DNA of 64,000 nt from Desulfurococcaceae archaeon (GTDB taxonomy: Archaea > Thermoproteota > Thermoprotei_A > Sulfolobales > Desulfurococcaceae), in NCBI GenBank assembly GCA_020833225.1, contig JAJHQS010000001.1, positions 1-64,000 on the forward strand. Reading direction: 5' to 3'. A program made the position numbers and the translations under genes. The notes beneath the pieces were generated by a model. The model ran no database searches. It was given only the letters and a program-made list of their open reading frames with translations, and had not been told where the DNA came from. Position 1 is the first letter of the stretch, and every line of letters starts with the position of its first letter. This document shows positions 52,146 through 61,654 of the stretch, piece by piece.

Positions 52146-52213
52146 AGTTAATTAGGTGGTATGCAAGGGACTCTAATTCTTTATACATAGAGTCTTACTC
52201 AATGGGTGAGCTT

Positions 52214-53410
52214 ATGGCAAAGTACTTGATTAAAGCCTCTATTACAGTTAACGGTATTGTAGAGAAACACGATATTATAGGAGCTATATTTGGGCAGACT
52301 GAAGGGCTTTTTGGAGACGAGTTTGATCTGCAAACTCTACAAGATAAAGGTAGAGTGGGTAGAATCCAGGTAACTGTGAAAATACAGGGTGGAAAAACGC
52401 TAGGCGAGGTATTAATACCATGTAATTTAGACAGAGTAGAAACAGCTTTATTGGCAGCCATGGTGGAGTCTGTAGATAGAGTTGGCCCTTACGATGCAGA
52501 GGTAAAAATAGTGGATATATCTGATTTAAGATTAGAGAAAATAAAGAAGATCACTCAGCGGGCGGTAGAGTTACTTAAAGCGTGGAGTAAGGAGAAAACA
52601 CCTGATTTAAAAGAAGTTGTTAAGAGAATAGAAGATCTTATGAGAGTTCCGGAGCCAATAAGTTATGGTCCTGAAAGCCTCCCAGCAGGGCCTGGTATAG
52701 ATGAAAGTGACACAGTTATAGTTGTAGAGGGTAGAGCAGATGTTATAAACCTTTTGAGATATGGATATAGAAATGTAATAGCATTGGGAGGTGCGAAAAA
52801 AGTACCTAATACCATAAAAGAACTTTCTAGCAAGAAGAAGATTATTCTCCTAGTAGATGGTGATCATGGAGGCGACCTCGTGTTAAAAGAGGTGTTGAGG
52901 ACGCTGAGAGTAGACTATGTAGCCAGAGCTCCGCCTAATAGAGAAATCGAGGATCTAACTGGAAAAGAACTAGAAGAAGTCCTTAGTAAAGTTCAGCCTG
53001 TATTTGAGTACTTAGAAAACCTAGTAAAACAAGGCAATAAAGATGCACAAGTACTTCTAGAGTTCCAGAGGAAACTACATGGAATATCAAAAGAAGTAGT
53101 AGAGGAAACTCTTACTATACCCTCGGGTATAGCTGAAGTAGTTAAAACACTACAGGGAACGCTAGAAGCTGTCTTATACTCTAAAGACTGGAAGGAAATT
53201 AAGAGAATCCCGGTTAGAGACCTAGTTAACGAAATTAGTAATGTTAATAAAGATTCTATATACGCTATAGTAATGGATGGTATTATAACACAGAGGCTAT
53301 TAGAAGCTTCTTCAGAGAAAAATATAAAGATTTTAATAGGAGCTAGAATTGGTAAAATAGATTTTAAAGTACCAGGAATAGTCATGTTGACATTTAATGA
53401 GCTTATCTAA
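52214..53410 (+). CDS. dnaG: Archaeal DnaG-like primase (TOPRIM, exosome-associated)
   Basis: Archaeal DnaG has a TOPRIM domain and is known mainly as a subunit of the RNA exosome, with weak primase activity. The N-terminal 'YLIKASITVNGIVEKHDIIGAIFGQTEGLFGDEFDLQTLQ' is diagnostic. TOPRIM motifs are 'VVEGRADVINLLRYGYRNVIALGG' and 'LLVDGDHGGDLVLKEV'. About 399 aa. GGGTGAG before ATG 52214 supports that start over ATG 52202. It converges on the DNA polymerase gene, 23 bp away. Confidence 0.94.
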   Translation: MAKYLIKASITVNGIVEKHDIIGAIFGQTEGLFGDEFDLQTLQDKGRVGRIQVTVKIQGGKTLGEVLIPCNLDRVETALLAAMVESVDRVGPYDAEVKIVDISDLRLEKIKKITQRAVELLKAWSKEKTPDLKEVVKRIEDLMRVPEPISYGPESLPAGPGIDESDTVIVVEGRADVINLLRYGYRNVIALGGAKKVPNTIKELSSKKKIILLVDGDHGGDLVLKEVLRTLRVDYVARAPPNREIEDLTGKELEEVLSKVQPVFEYLENLVKQGNKDAQVLLEFQRKLHGISKEVVEETLTIPSGIAEVVKTLQGTLEAVLYSKDWKEIKRIPVRDLVNEISNVNKDSIYAIVMDGIITQRLLEASSEKNIKILIGARIGKIDFKVPGIVMLTFNELI

Positions 53411-53433
53411 TGAACTAAAGTAATATTTTTATA

Positions 53434-55821
53434 TTACTTTTTACCCAAATAGTCAAATAGACTCTTTCTCCCTGCAGAGACTTTTTTTAATTGCACCTCA
53501 GTGACGCCGAAATATCCAAGTATTCTCAGTGCTGCTGGAATAATTTGTCGATCTATGTAATAGTCTACATCAATTAAGCGTGGATCTCTTATAACCATGT
53601 ATGGTTCAGCTCTTTCAGACACTTTACCAGAGCCTTTAATGATGACGAAGCCTATTTTATCGCCGATCTCGACTTTATAGCCAAGTCTTGTGAGCTTTTT
53701 AGCTGCCATTACGTGAGGCGCTTCTGCCTCATATTCTTCTATAGACTTTGTAAGAGTTTTCCATATTACAAGTTTCTCTAATGGTATTTTTCCTTGAATA
53801 AGGTCACTAATAACCCTTTTCACGTAGTCTACGGCTTCCTCGACGCTACCTTTTTTCAATAATATCTCGACGACTTTCTCTTGAACATCTTTAGCTATTT
53901 CAGCCCAATCTCCTCTAACAGCCTCAAAACCAACAATATCAATTCTACCGTCTTCTAGTAGACCAGCATATCTCTTCTTAGCTTCACTGAAAAATATGCG
54001 GGTGTAAACCTTGTCTATCTTGATCTCAAAACCTAAGTTCTCCTCGACAAAGCTAGCGAGTAGTTTGATTTTCTCTGGGTCATAAGTTGTAAATAGAGAG
54101 TCTGTATCTCCATATATAACCTTTAACCCTATAGATGAGGCTTTCTCAATGACGTTCTTTATTAATTGTCTACCCCATGCTGTAACAGCTTCTGCACACT
54201 CGCGACAATACCATCGGGCTTGTACCCACCCCATATAACCATAGGTTGCATTGGCTAGAATTTTTACAGCTCTTTGCCTCTCGTCTAGTAATATATATTC
54301 TGGCGAGCCTGGAGTATACTTCTTCATCTCTTCTCTAATCTTTTTCCTAATCTCTAATAGCCTGGTGAGCACGTTCTTGAAAAAGCCTTCTGGCTCTCTT
54401 CTAAAGCAGTGTCTTACTTCGGGGGCTATAATATGAGTTTCCTCGTTACATAAGGCTTCTCTCTCAATAGTGTCAGGGCCCACGTTATATTTGATCATTA
54501 TGTTAGGATACATGCTCGTAAAGTCTAATACAGCAATATTATTATGGATTCCAGGAGCGGGTTTTAACACAATAGCACCCTTATATGGTTCAGCTTCTTT
54601 TTCAATTCTGTTTGGTATTAGCTCTCCCCTAGTAAGAGCTTCGTACATTAAAAACCACTCAAGTCTGTAACCTACACTTGCAGCTCCAACCTGGTCTAAG
54701 GGGAGCCTTGTGATATAAGAGAGTTGCATAGCGAACGGTAAGAATTTCTCTCCAAGTTTTAATGTCGAGACGACATCGTCTAAATTGTATTTTAAAAGGA
54801 TTTTTTTACCTTCAGGAGTCTTCCAGTATTTTGGGAACTCTGCATAGTCTACTAAGACTCTCTCAGAACGCTTCATGACGCCGAGGTACTCAGCTACTAC
54901 ATCTAGACTTTTTAATTTAACTTCAGGGATTTCTTCAGCGTAGTTTAACAAGTCTACGTGGAGTCTCCCTGGAATAGAGATGTGTCCATAAGTGCTCTGA
55001 GATGGTAAAGCACCCTTTCTCCTACCAACATCTAGCTTTACTCCTAAATGCTCTGATCTCTCAAGCAGGTATGGCCAGTCAAAGTTATTACTGTTATAGC
55101 CTAACACTATGTCGGGATCGTATTTTAAAACATAATCTATAAACTCGTAAATAGTATTCTTGTCTATTAAGTCCTCAGCTGTGAACTGCTTTACTTCTCC
55201 ATTGATAGTAGCTGTGCCAATAATAATGACGGGATCTCGGTGTGGTCTTGGAGAGCCGTGCTCTGTGTAAACTTCTATATCTATAGCCAATATTCTTAAG
55301 TCCTTAGGTGGTGTAGAGTCTTCAAGAGAGGTGATCTCACCACTTACTTCATATTCTCCTTGAACCCTGAAACTTTGTGTAGGTTTAAGCTCATTCACCT
55401 TTGCAGTATGCCATCCACAAGGTCTTAAACTCTTATCTAATATGTACCTCATACTAAATCTTATGTCAGCTTCTACTGCGTCTATTATACCGTGGATTTG
55501 TTTAACTTTTTCTCTATATTTCCTCACATATTCGGGAATAAGTGTTGTTACTTTAAGCGCTTGTACAGGTTTACCTAAAAATCTTTTATTAACAAGCTCT
55601 ACGCTTAATACCGGCGAACTAGATTCTCCAAGAGTTTTTATTTTACTAATAATGCTCTGTGGGTTCACACGATCTTCTAATATAACATAGAAGTATGGTC
55701 TAAAGTTCCTATCACGTATAACTACTCTTCTACCGTCACGTGTAATGGCCCAAATGATAATGTGAGGCTCGCCACCTACAATTTCATAAGTCGTGTCTAA
55801 AACGTAGAATTCAAGCTCCAT
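53434..55821 (-). CDS. Family B DNA polymerase (PolB3-like)
   Basis: This is a replicative or repair DNA polymerase with proofreading. Exonuclease motifs are ExoI 'AIDIEVYTEHG', ExoII 'LGYNSNNFDWPYL' and ExoIII 'YNLDDVVSTLKLG'. Polymerase motifs are A 'VLDFTSMYPNIMIKYN', B 'KILANATYGYMGW' and C 'VIYGDTDSLF'. All catalytic carboxylates are present and there is no intein. About 795 aa, closer in size and motifs to PolB3 or Pyrococcus PolB than to the longer crenarchaeal PolB1. ATG 55821 is preferred; GTG 55833 is possible. Confidence 0.93.
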   Translation of the reverse strand: MELEFYVLDTTYEIVGGEPHIIIWAITRDGRRVVIRDRNFRPYFYVILEDRVNPQSIISKIKTLGESSSPVLSVELVNKRFLGKPVQALKVTTLIPEYVRKYREKVKQIHGIIDAVEADIRFSMRYILDKSLRPCGWHTAKVNELKPTQSFRVQGEYEVSGEITSLEDSTPPKDLRILAIDIEVYTEHGSPRPHRDPVIIIGTATINGEVKQFTAEDLIDKNTIYEFIDYVLKYDPDIVLGYNSNNFDWPYLLERSEHLGVKLDVGRRKGALPSQSTYGHISIPGRLHVDLLNYAEEIPEVKLKSLDVVAEYLGVMKRSERVLVDYAEFPKYWKTPEGKKILLKYNLDDVVSTLKLGEKFLPFAMQLSYITRLPLDQVGAASVGYRLEWFLMYEALTRGELIPNRIEKEAEPYKGAIVLKPAPGIHNNIAVLDFTSMYPNIMIKYNVGPDTIEREALCNEETHIIAPEVRHCFRREPEGFFKNVLTRLLEIRKKIREEMKKYTPGSPEYILLDERQRAVKILANATYGYMGWVQARWYCRECAEAVTAWGRQLIKNVIEKASSIGLKVIYGDTDSLFTTYDPEKIKLLASFVEENLGFEIKIDKVYTRIFFSEAKKRYAGLLEDGRIDIVGFEAVRGDWAEIAKDVQEKVVEILLKKGSVEEAVDYVKRVISDLIQGKIPLEKLVIWKTLTKSIEEYEAEAPHVMAAKKLTRLGYKVEIGDKIGFVIIKGSGKVSERAEPYMVIRDPRLIDVDYYIDRQIIPAALRILGYFGVTEVQLKKVSAGRKSLFDYLGKK

Positions 55822-55911
55822 AATTACGCTCACTAGATTCTTTAGCTCTATTAAGTAATATTGTTAAAAACCCAATAAAATGTTAGGGTATTAGGGTGAG
55901 GTTAGAGCTAC

Positions 55912-56973
55912 GTGAGGATTATCGAAGAAGATCTTAAGAGGGGATATTTAAAAATACAGTGCGAAACTCTAGATGACTTATGGGTGCTTTATAATGTAAT
56001 TAGAGAGGGAGATATTATTTACGCTAAGACAACACGTGAAGTGAAATTTCATGAAAGTGGCGAGGGCAGCAGAATTCCTATGGTGATTGGTATATTCGTG
56101 AAAAAAGTTGAGTTTCAACAATTTACTGATAAGCTTAGGGTTAATGGGATTATCGTAGATGGTCCTGAGGAGTTTGGTGTCAAAGGAAAACATCACACTG
56201 TAGCTATAGGTGTAGGAGATGTTATTGCCATTATCAGGGATAAGTGGGATGAATATGAATTAGCTTTTATTAAAAAATTTACTACGCGTAGACCTAAAGT
56301 AGCAGTTGTTGCAGTGGATTATGAGGAGGCGTGTGTTGCCCTCATCTTAGAGCAAGGTGTAAAGTATGTCTGGGACTCTGTGAATAACCTGCCAAGTAAG
56401 GCTTATAGTGTAGACTATGAGAGTACTTTAAAAAAATACATATTACATATTGCAAATAGCGTTACTGAGATTGCTAAGGGGGAGAGAGTTGACGCGATCG
56501 TAGTTGTGGGTCCAGGTGAGATTAAAGATCGGGTTGCAAACGTCGTTAGAGGGTCGCTTAATTTACCGGTATATGTGGATTCTACTTCTAGTGGAGGGTG
56601 TCATGGTGTGCGAGAGGCGCTTAACAGAGATATCGTGAAAAAAATCACTGGAGAGTTTCTGCTTATTAAAGCTCAAAATATACTCGAATATTTCAAGGAG
56701 CTTTTGAGTAGAGATCCTAGTATGGTTGTATATGGGTTAGAAGACGTATTTTCAGCTTGCCAAATAGGTGCAGTGAAAGTAGTACTTATAGTTGACGACA
56801 TGCTGAAGTCTAGTAGTGATGAGGAGAGGAGAAGAGTCTATGAGCTCTTGAAATTCGCCTATGAGCAAGGAACAGAAATTATAATTGTTCCAAGTAGAAG
56901 TGATCTGGGGCTTGAAGTTCAAGGCTTTGGAGGCGTAATCGGTATTTTAAGGTTTAGAATTCAAATCTTATAG
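55912..56973 (+). CDS. pelA: Pelota (aPelota/Dom34), ribosome rescue factor
   Basis: Pelota rescues stalled ribosomes together with an EF1A-type GTPase. The N-terminal Sm-like domain (1-130) has 'EGDIIYAKTTREVKFH' and 'GPEEFGVKGKHHTVAIGVGD'. The central domain lacks GGQ, as expected, and shows 'VVVGPGEIKDRVANVV'. The C-terminal eRF1-like domain includes 'VYGLEDVFSACQIGAVKVVLIVDDML'. 353 aa with a GTG start. Its partner in termination, aRF1, is 15 kb away in the same window. Confidence 0.94.
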   Translation: MRIIEEDLKRGYLKIQCETLDDLWVLYNVIREGDIIYAKTTREVKFHESGEGSRIPMVIGIFVKKVEFQQFTDKLRVNGIIVDGPEEFGVKGKHHTVAIGVGDVIAIIRDKWDEYELAFIKKFTTRRPKVAVVAVDYEEACVALILEQGVKYVWDSVNNLPSKAYSVDYESTLKKYILHIANSVTEIAKGERVDAIVVVGPGEIKDRVANVVRGSLNLPVYVDSTSSGGCHGVREALNRDIVKKITGEFLLIKAQNILEYFKELLSRDPSMVVYGLEDVFSACQIGAVKVVLIVDDMLKSSSDEERRRVYELLKFAYEQGTEIIIVPSRSDLGLEVQGFGGVIGILRFRIQIL

Positions 56974-57001
56974 GATCTTTAGCTTTAAAACAAGGTACTA
57001 A

Positions 57002-57724
57002 TTATTCTTCTAATGTCATAAATTTCCTGTATAGTAGTTGTCTCTCTTTAAGTAACCTTTCTAATGCTTCTTCAAAGCTCTCGTCGGGTAAAAGTGCTAT
57101 TTTTGCATATATACCTGTTCTTCCAATTTCATCTCTCCTCGTCAAGATCTTAACGCGCTCTGTAACCGTCTCTATACTTACACCCAGCAATTTTGCAACA
57201 TAGTCTTCCCAACCTATAACTGGGAGCTCTTCATGCCCTCTCTTAGTCGGCTTAATTAACACAAGACTTTTATTTACACCTGGTACACGTTTATCTTCAA
57301 GTAGGTCTGTGTACTTCACGTAGCCGCCGAACTTGTAGAATTCTAGTTCTCGTGGTTTAAAGTCGAGTAGAGGGAAGCTAACGATTAAGCGCTCGTAGTC
57401 GTCTAATACGATAACAGCTTTTGGGGTTGTTGTTGGTGTAGCTACTACTATGTAACGTGTACGTGGCTTATAGTTGTTTTTCTCAAGTAGATATTCTACT
57501 AGATAACCCTGAATTTTCATGGGTATTACGATGTCAACATCGCTATCACCACTAACATCGCCGCGAGCCACACTTCCATGTAACCACACTTCAATACCGC
57601 TGCTCGTGAAAACACTCATAACTCTGAGTGCTAATAACCTGAGCTCACGTAAAAGCTTCCAATGCTCTTCACTATAAATAACCTCTCTAAACTCAGGTAT
57701 CCTCCTAATTTTAACTCGAGGCAT
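57002..57724 (-). CDS. Minimal nucleotidyltransferase-domain protein
   Basis: The sequence 'VWLHGSVARGDVSGDSDVDIVIP' is the nucleotidyltransferase motif hG-S-x-A-x-G-D-x-x-x-x-S-D-x-D, and the next 100 residues continue that fold ('LIVSFPLLDFKPRELEF'). The C-terminal 80 residues hold 'GWEDYVAKLLGVSIETVTERVKILTRRDEIGRTGIYAKIALLP', possibly a DNA- or RNA-binding helical module. The substrate is unknown. It lies just downstream of the SRP RNA gene on the same strand and converges on pelA. Confidence 0.7.
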   Translation of the reverse strand: MPRVKIRRIPEFREVIYSEEHWKLLRELRLLALRVMSVFTSSGIEVWLHGSVARGDVSGDSDVDIVIPMKIQGYLVEYLLEKNNYKPRTRYIVVATPTTTPKAVIVLDDYERLIVSFPLLDFKPRELEFYKFGGYVKYTDLLEDKRVPGVNKSLVLIKPTKRGHEELPVIGWEDYVAKLLGVSIETVTERVKILTRRDEIGRTGIYAKIALLPDESFEEALERLLKERQLLYRKFMTLEE

Positions 57725-57754
57725 CTATGATTAAACACCAAGCTATAGGGAGAT

Positions 57755-58050
57755 AGCCCGCGGACACAGCCCCATATAGGTGTATAGAAACACACACCAG
57801 AGCCTTTCCACGCGGGCTCATCCCCGGTGACCCATGAACGCCCGTGTCCGGGGTTAGGTTGCTCCCTTCCGGGCCTGGCCTGGTTTCCCCGGCTAAGGCG
57901 GTTTTCCCTCTTCCTCCGAAGAGGGCTCCGCCTCCACGGGCCCCATGGGGCGGGGTTCATTGCCACACGTGGGGGATGGTGTGTGTTTCTATACACCTAT
58001 ATAGTTATCTGCCCCAGTAGATTACTGGGGCCTACCTGTGTCCGCGGGCC
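57755..58050 (-). ncRNA. ffs: Signal recognition particle 7S RNA
   Basis: The minus strand contains the universal SRP helix 8 motif GGCCAGGCCCGGAAGGGAGC (complement of 57861-57880). The two ends pair perfectly over 15 bp (GGCCCGCGGACACAG with CTGTGTCCGCGGGCT), which defines a transcript of about 296 nt, the archaeal size. The long helix 5 is seen as the inverted repeat around ATAGGTGTATAGAAACACAC (57776-57795) and GTGTGTTTCTATACACCTAT near 57980-58000. The region is strongly GC-rich against an AT-rich background, as expected for a stable RNA in a hyperthermophile. ORF-track frames across it are not genes. Confidence 0.96.
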
Positions 58051-58073
58051 TTTACTAAATAGTAACTTCGTGC

Positions 58074-58083
58074 TTTTTATATA
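58074..58083 (-). promoter_or_regulatory. TATA box of the SRP RNA gene
   Basis: On the minus strand TATATAAAAA lies about 27 nt before the 5' end of the SRP RNA at 58050, the exact spacing expected for an archaeal promoter. It falls between thrC and the RNA gene. Confidence 0.65.
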
Positions 58084-58107
58084 TTTTAAATTGATATTTT
58101 TCATATC

Positions 58108-59175
58108 TCATAGTGTTTTTAGACCTGAACCTGTAAGCACTAGAAGTATGCTGCTTTTCTCCGGTATTTTTCTAGAGAACTTCTCGTAGGCAGCATATAC
58201 GACTGCTGATGTCGGCTCAACTGTAAAACCCCACTCCCAGAGCGTCTTATGTGCTCTTATGATCTCACTATTACCTACAAGCACTATATCTCCGCCTGTG
58301 CTCTTAATAGCTGAGACTATTTCACTTATTCTAGGTGGATTTAAGACCATTATTCCATCTGCAAGTGTGGAGGGTTCTCCTTCTAAAGACCTACCATACA
58401 TAGCTGTGTACAATGGCTGAACACTATATCCCTGAACAGCAATTACCCGTGGTACTTTATCCGAGAAGCCATGCTCTCTCAGTTTTTCAAAACCATAAAT
58501 TAAGCCTAGTAAGAGACCTCCAGAGCCCACAGGTACAATAATGTAATCTGGTACACCATATTCTTCATATACTTCATATGAAATTGAAGCGTGACCTACA
58601 ATATACAGTGGATTCCACAAGTGTGCCACGTAGTATGTGTCTGGCTCGTTAACATAGTTATAAACGAGTTTACTAGCACCAACACGCCCTTCGCCTTCTA
58701 CTACTACTCCGCCGAGTTGTCTAATAACCTTTTTCTTGCCTTCAGGAGCTTCTCTTGGCATGATAATAATTGGATTTAAGCCATAAAGCTTAGAATAAAG
58801 TGTTACAGAGATACCGGTGTTACCGCTAGTATCAACAACACTTCTCTTAAACATCATTTTAAAACCATAATACACGGCAAGAGCTGTACCGCGGTCTTTA
58901 AAACTACCACCGGGATTTAAATATTCTAATTTAAATAGTAGTTTGTGAGAACTAGTACTCTCTATAATTAGTGGTGTAAAACCCTCACCTCTATATTTCT
59001 CTGGCCTAAACGGCATAAACCCTCTATAATGCTCCCATATATTCCTAGACGCAATAATCTCTCCAGTTGTAGTAAATGCTAAACTAAGGGGATTACCACA
59101 CATAGGGCACTTCCAATAGTATTGTGAAAAGATATCTGCTTCGAAATTACAGTAATTACACTTCCACTTAGTCAA
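58108..59175 (-). CDS. thrC: Threonine synthase
   Basis: This PLP enzyme makes threonine from O-phosphohomoserine. An N-terminal zinc ribbon ('WKCNYCNFEADIFSQYYWKCPMCGNPL') precedes the fold-type II domain. The PLP lysine is in 'LNPGGSFKDRGTALAV', the phosphate loop is 'VPVGSGGLLLGL', 'DTSGNTGISV' is the substrate loop and 'TGSGLKTL' ends the protein. About 355 aa. The track opens at GTG 59184; AGGTGG 5 nt before TTG 59175 favours the latter. Homologues acting on cysteate or serine exist, so substrate is inferred. Confidence 0.88.
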   Translation of the reverse strand: MTKWKCNYCNFEADIFSQYYWKCPMCGNPLSLAFTTTGEIIASRNIWEHYRGFMPFRPEKYRGEGFTPLIIESTSSHKLLFKLEYLNPGGSFKDRGTALAVYYGFKMMFKRSVVDTSGNTGISVTLYSKLYGLNPIIIMPREAPEGKKKVIRQLGGVVVEGEGRVGASKLVYNYVNEPDTYYVAHLWNPLYIVGHASISYEVYEEYGVPDYIIVPVGSGGLLLGLIYGFEKLREHGFSDKVPRVIAVQGYSVQPLYTAMYGRSLEGEPSTLADGIMVLNPPRISEIVSAIKSTGGDIVLVGNSEIIRAHKTLWEWGFTVEPTSAVVYAAYEKFSRKIPEKSSILLVLTGSGLKTL

Positions 59176-59262
59176 CAAAGCCACCTTCTAGAAACACGTT
59201 TCAAATACGATTATTAAAATTTCAAGATAACTATTAAACTCTCTCATTATGATAAAGAGTGC

Positions 59263-60786
59263 TTACTTTTTCGAGGATCTGTTTAAGTATGTTACCACTT
59301 TGAGGTAATATGGACTAATTTTCTCTATGAATAAGCCTATGTAGTCAAGCCTAGAAGCTATGTCTACAACGTTCTTGATTACACTGTTCTCTAAAAATAC
59401 TGGTAAGAGTAGTAGGTATGCAATAATATATGTGGCAAAACCTACTAAAATATTGAGTAATTGATTACTAGTTATGTTGATTAACGTATAGGCTATTGTG
59501 AAAGCTATAAATGCAGGTATAGAGGCATTGATCGACTTTTTTAAATCTATGTGTACACAATACACAATTACTAATATATAGTAGCCAATTAATGTCGAAA
59601 TAACATTACCAATTAAAAGAGCTAGAGCAACGCCATAAACGCCGAGTATCGGTATGCTCACGTATGATGTGATCAACGTAGTGATCACCTTAATAACGCC
59701 AACAATAGCATTCCAACGAGTTGCTTTTATAGTAACAAAATAATTCCCAATTACAAGAGAACCTAGAATAGTTGGCACTACAGTACTGGCTGAAATAGCT
59801 ATAGCGTATTTAGGTGCGCTTAAATACTCAACACCATAAAGTATATTAACTAGAGGCTTAAGTATAGAGAGATAGAGAAGTGCTAATCCATTAAACACGA
59901 TAGTAGTGTAAAAAACTAACTCACCCGTATTTTTCTTCAAAGACTCACTATCTTCAATTAGGAGTGGTAGAGATGTTAAAGTGGCTGTTACTATAGCTCC
60001 CGAGAAAACACCAATAGGCATTAAGACATTAAATGCTACACTATAATTTCCCCATTCATAGTTAGAGATGTATTTAGAGAGAGTAGTATCTAGAGTAGGT
60101 TTCAAAAATACATCACATACAACAGCTACATATAGTGGTAATGCAACTTTAAGTGTTTCTATGCCCTCACTTAGTGATATAGCCGGTTTAAGATCTCTTA
60201 CAAGTAAGATCAAGAATATTGGTACTAGTATAGTATAGGCAATAGAATACGAGAGAACAACACCATATATATGTAATCCTGTAAATAAGAAAGTAACAGC
60301 TAACACGCCTTTTAGAAAATACTGGAGAATAAGTATGAAAGCGCTTACTTTATATCTCCCAAGCCCGGCGAACGCTGAGTAGAGCGTACTAAGAATAGAA
60401 GACGACGCCGTATATAGGGCCAGGATCCTTATTAGAGGCTCTATATATAATCTCCCAAGTAGAGAAGCAAAAATATTAGCCATAAAGTAGATTACTACGC
60501 CACCAATAACTGCTAGTATAGTTCTTATAGCAATACCACTCCACACGTATACTTCTCTACGAGTTGATGGCGCTGTAGAATACCTAGATATGACAGCATT
60601 TAATCCAAGGTCTGTGAGACTTATAAACATAGACGGATAAATTAGAGCAATACCAATTAAGCCATAGTTGTCTGGTCCTAAGATACGGGCAAGAATTATG
60701 CTAAAAACAAGACCTAAAAGAAGAGCTAACGCCTGTCCCACTGTAAGATAAAAACTCCCACTGCTAATTCTCTCCGCTATTTTCAT
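59263..60786 (-). CDS. Polysaccharide/lipid-linked oligosaccharide flippase (MATE/Wzx-like)
   Basis: This is an integral membrane protein with about fourteen helices and the MOP-superfamily N-terminus 'GSFYLTVGQALALLLGLVFSIILARILGPDNYGLIGIALIYPSMFISLTDLGLNAVISRYS'. It probably flips a lipid-linked sugar for surface glycosylation. No glycosyltransferase gene is adjacent. ATG 60786, 6 nt after GGAG, is preferred to 60798. The glycosylation sequons in the pilin-like protein of this window could be among its indirect targets, but that is speculation. Confidence 0.78.
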   Translation of the reverse strand: MKIAERISSGSFYLTVGQALALLLGLVFSIILARILGPDNYGLIGIALIYPSMFISLTDLGLNAVISRYSTAPSTRREVYVWSGIAIRTILAVIGGVVIYFMANIFASLLGRLYIEPLIRILALYTASSSILSTLYSAFAGLGRYKVSAFILILQYFLKGVLAVTFLFTGLHIYGVVLSYSIAYTILVPIFLILLVRDLKPAISLSEGIETLKVALPLYVAVVCDVFLKPTLDTTLSKYISNYEWGNYSVAFNVLMPIGVFSGAIVTATLTSLPLLIEDSESLKKNTGELVFYTTIVFNGLALLYLSILKPLVNILYGVEYLSAPKYAIAISASTVVPTILGSLVIGNYFVTIKATRWNAIVGVIKVITTLITSYVSIPILGVYGVALALLIGNVISTLIGYYILVIVYCVHIDLKKSINASIPAFIAFTIAYTLINITSNQLLNILVGFATYIIAYLLLLPVFLENSVIKNVVDIASRLDYIGLFIEKISPYYLKVVTYLNRSSKK

Positions 60787-60879
60787 GTTTAACTCCATAA
60801 TATAGGTTTTCCTCTCAATAGTTTTACTCTAAGAGCCGTAGACTAAACACTCCTAAAATATATTTAAACATTTATATAC

Positions 60880-61464
60880 ATGAAAACGCCGTTTAAAATA
60901 GCTACTTTAATACGCGTTCTCTTATGGGGAGGGTTTAGTAGTGTAATTAGCACTTTGGCTTTTAACTCGACCCTAGTGGAATCTGTGTTAGGGTTTTTAA
61001 TGGGAGCTGTATGTACTAACCCAATGGTTCTCGGCGAAGTGCTTTTAGAAGATGAGAGAATAAGAAACATAATCGATGTCGTGATTTTTTACTATGAACT
61101 CTACATGGAGACTTGGAGTGATGATGCATATAGTGGTTTTATTAAAGCTATGAATAGGTTTCTCGAAGAGATATCACACATGGTTCAATATGTACCTGGC
61201 TTAGCGTGTAAAGTGAGCAGAACTATTATAATGAGTTTATGGGACGCTAGGATAGAACCCTCTCGCTTAAGAAAGATACTACAAGATCTCTACAATACCT
61301 TGAAAAACCCTAATGACTCTGAAGAGCTTAAAAAGAGTCTTTATGAACTTGTAAGTCTTATTGGAGATAATAATGTTGTGAGAGACTTTTTAGAAGAAAA
61401 TATGCAAGTTGAACGCCTTATAAGCACAGCTACTTTAATACTGGTCATAGCTACAAATCCTTAA
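60880..61464 (+). CDS. Unknown helical protein
   Basis: I do not recognise this 194-residue protein. The first 65 residues are rather hydrophobic ('VLLWGGFSSVISTLAFNS', 'VESVLGFLMGAVCTNPMVLGEVLL') and could form one or two membrane-associated helices. The rest is predicted helical and charged ('PSRLRKILQDLYNTLKNPNDSEELKKSLYELVSLI'). ATG 60880 directly follows a TATA-rich stretch (ATATATTTAAACATTTATATAC), so the mRNA may be leaderless. It diverges from the flippase gene. Confidence 0.6.
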   Translation: MKTPFKIATLIRVLLWGGFSSVISTLAFNSTLVESVLGFLMGAVCTNPMVLGEVLLEDERIRNIIDVVIFYYELYMETWSDDAYSGFIKAMNRFLEEISHMVQYVPGLACKVSRTIIMSLWDARIEPSRLRKILQDLYNTLKNPNDSEELKKSLYELVSLIGDNNVVRDFLEENMQVERLISTATLILVIATNP

Positions 61465-61654
61465 TGGATTATGAAAAAGAAAATTTATAGCTAAATAGTT
61501 TGAAGACATTATAGATACATTCGAATGTAATGCAGAAATTAATGATCCCTTTAAGAAAAACCCCACTTCTTTGAGACAGAGAGAAGATCGGAGTATTAAC
61601 TTGGAGTGAATATTAATTAAGCTATTTAAATAGCAGAATAAGGGGTTAAGAGCT

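Noticed and set aside
52993-53385. Minus-strand 130-codon ORF inside dnaG
   Set aside because: It lies wholly within a well-supported gene on the other strand and has no recognisable motif.
57631-58189. ORFs of about 120 codons on both strands across 57.6-58.2 kb
   Set aside because: They overlap the SRP RNA, whose pairing and conserved motif explain the sequence; the translations are low-complexity Arg/Gly/Pro-rich, as expected from GC-rich RNA genes.
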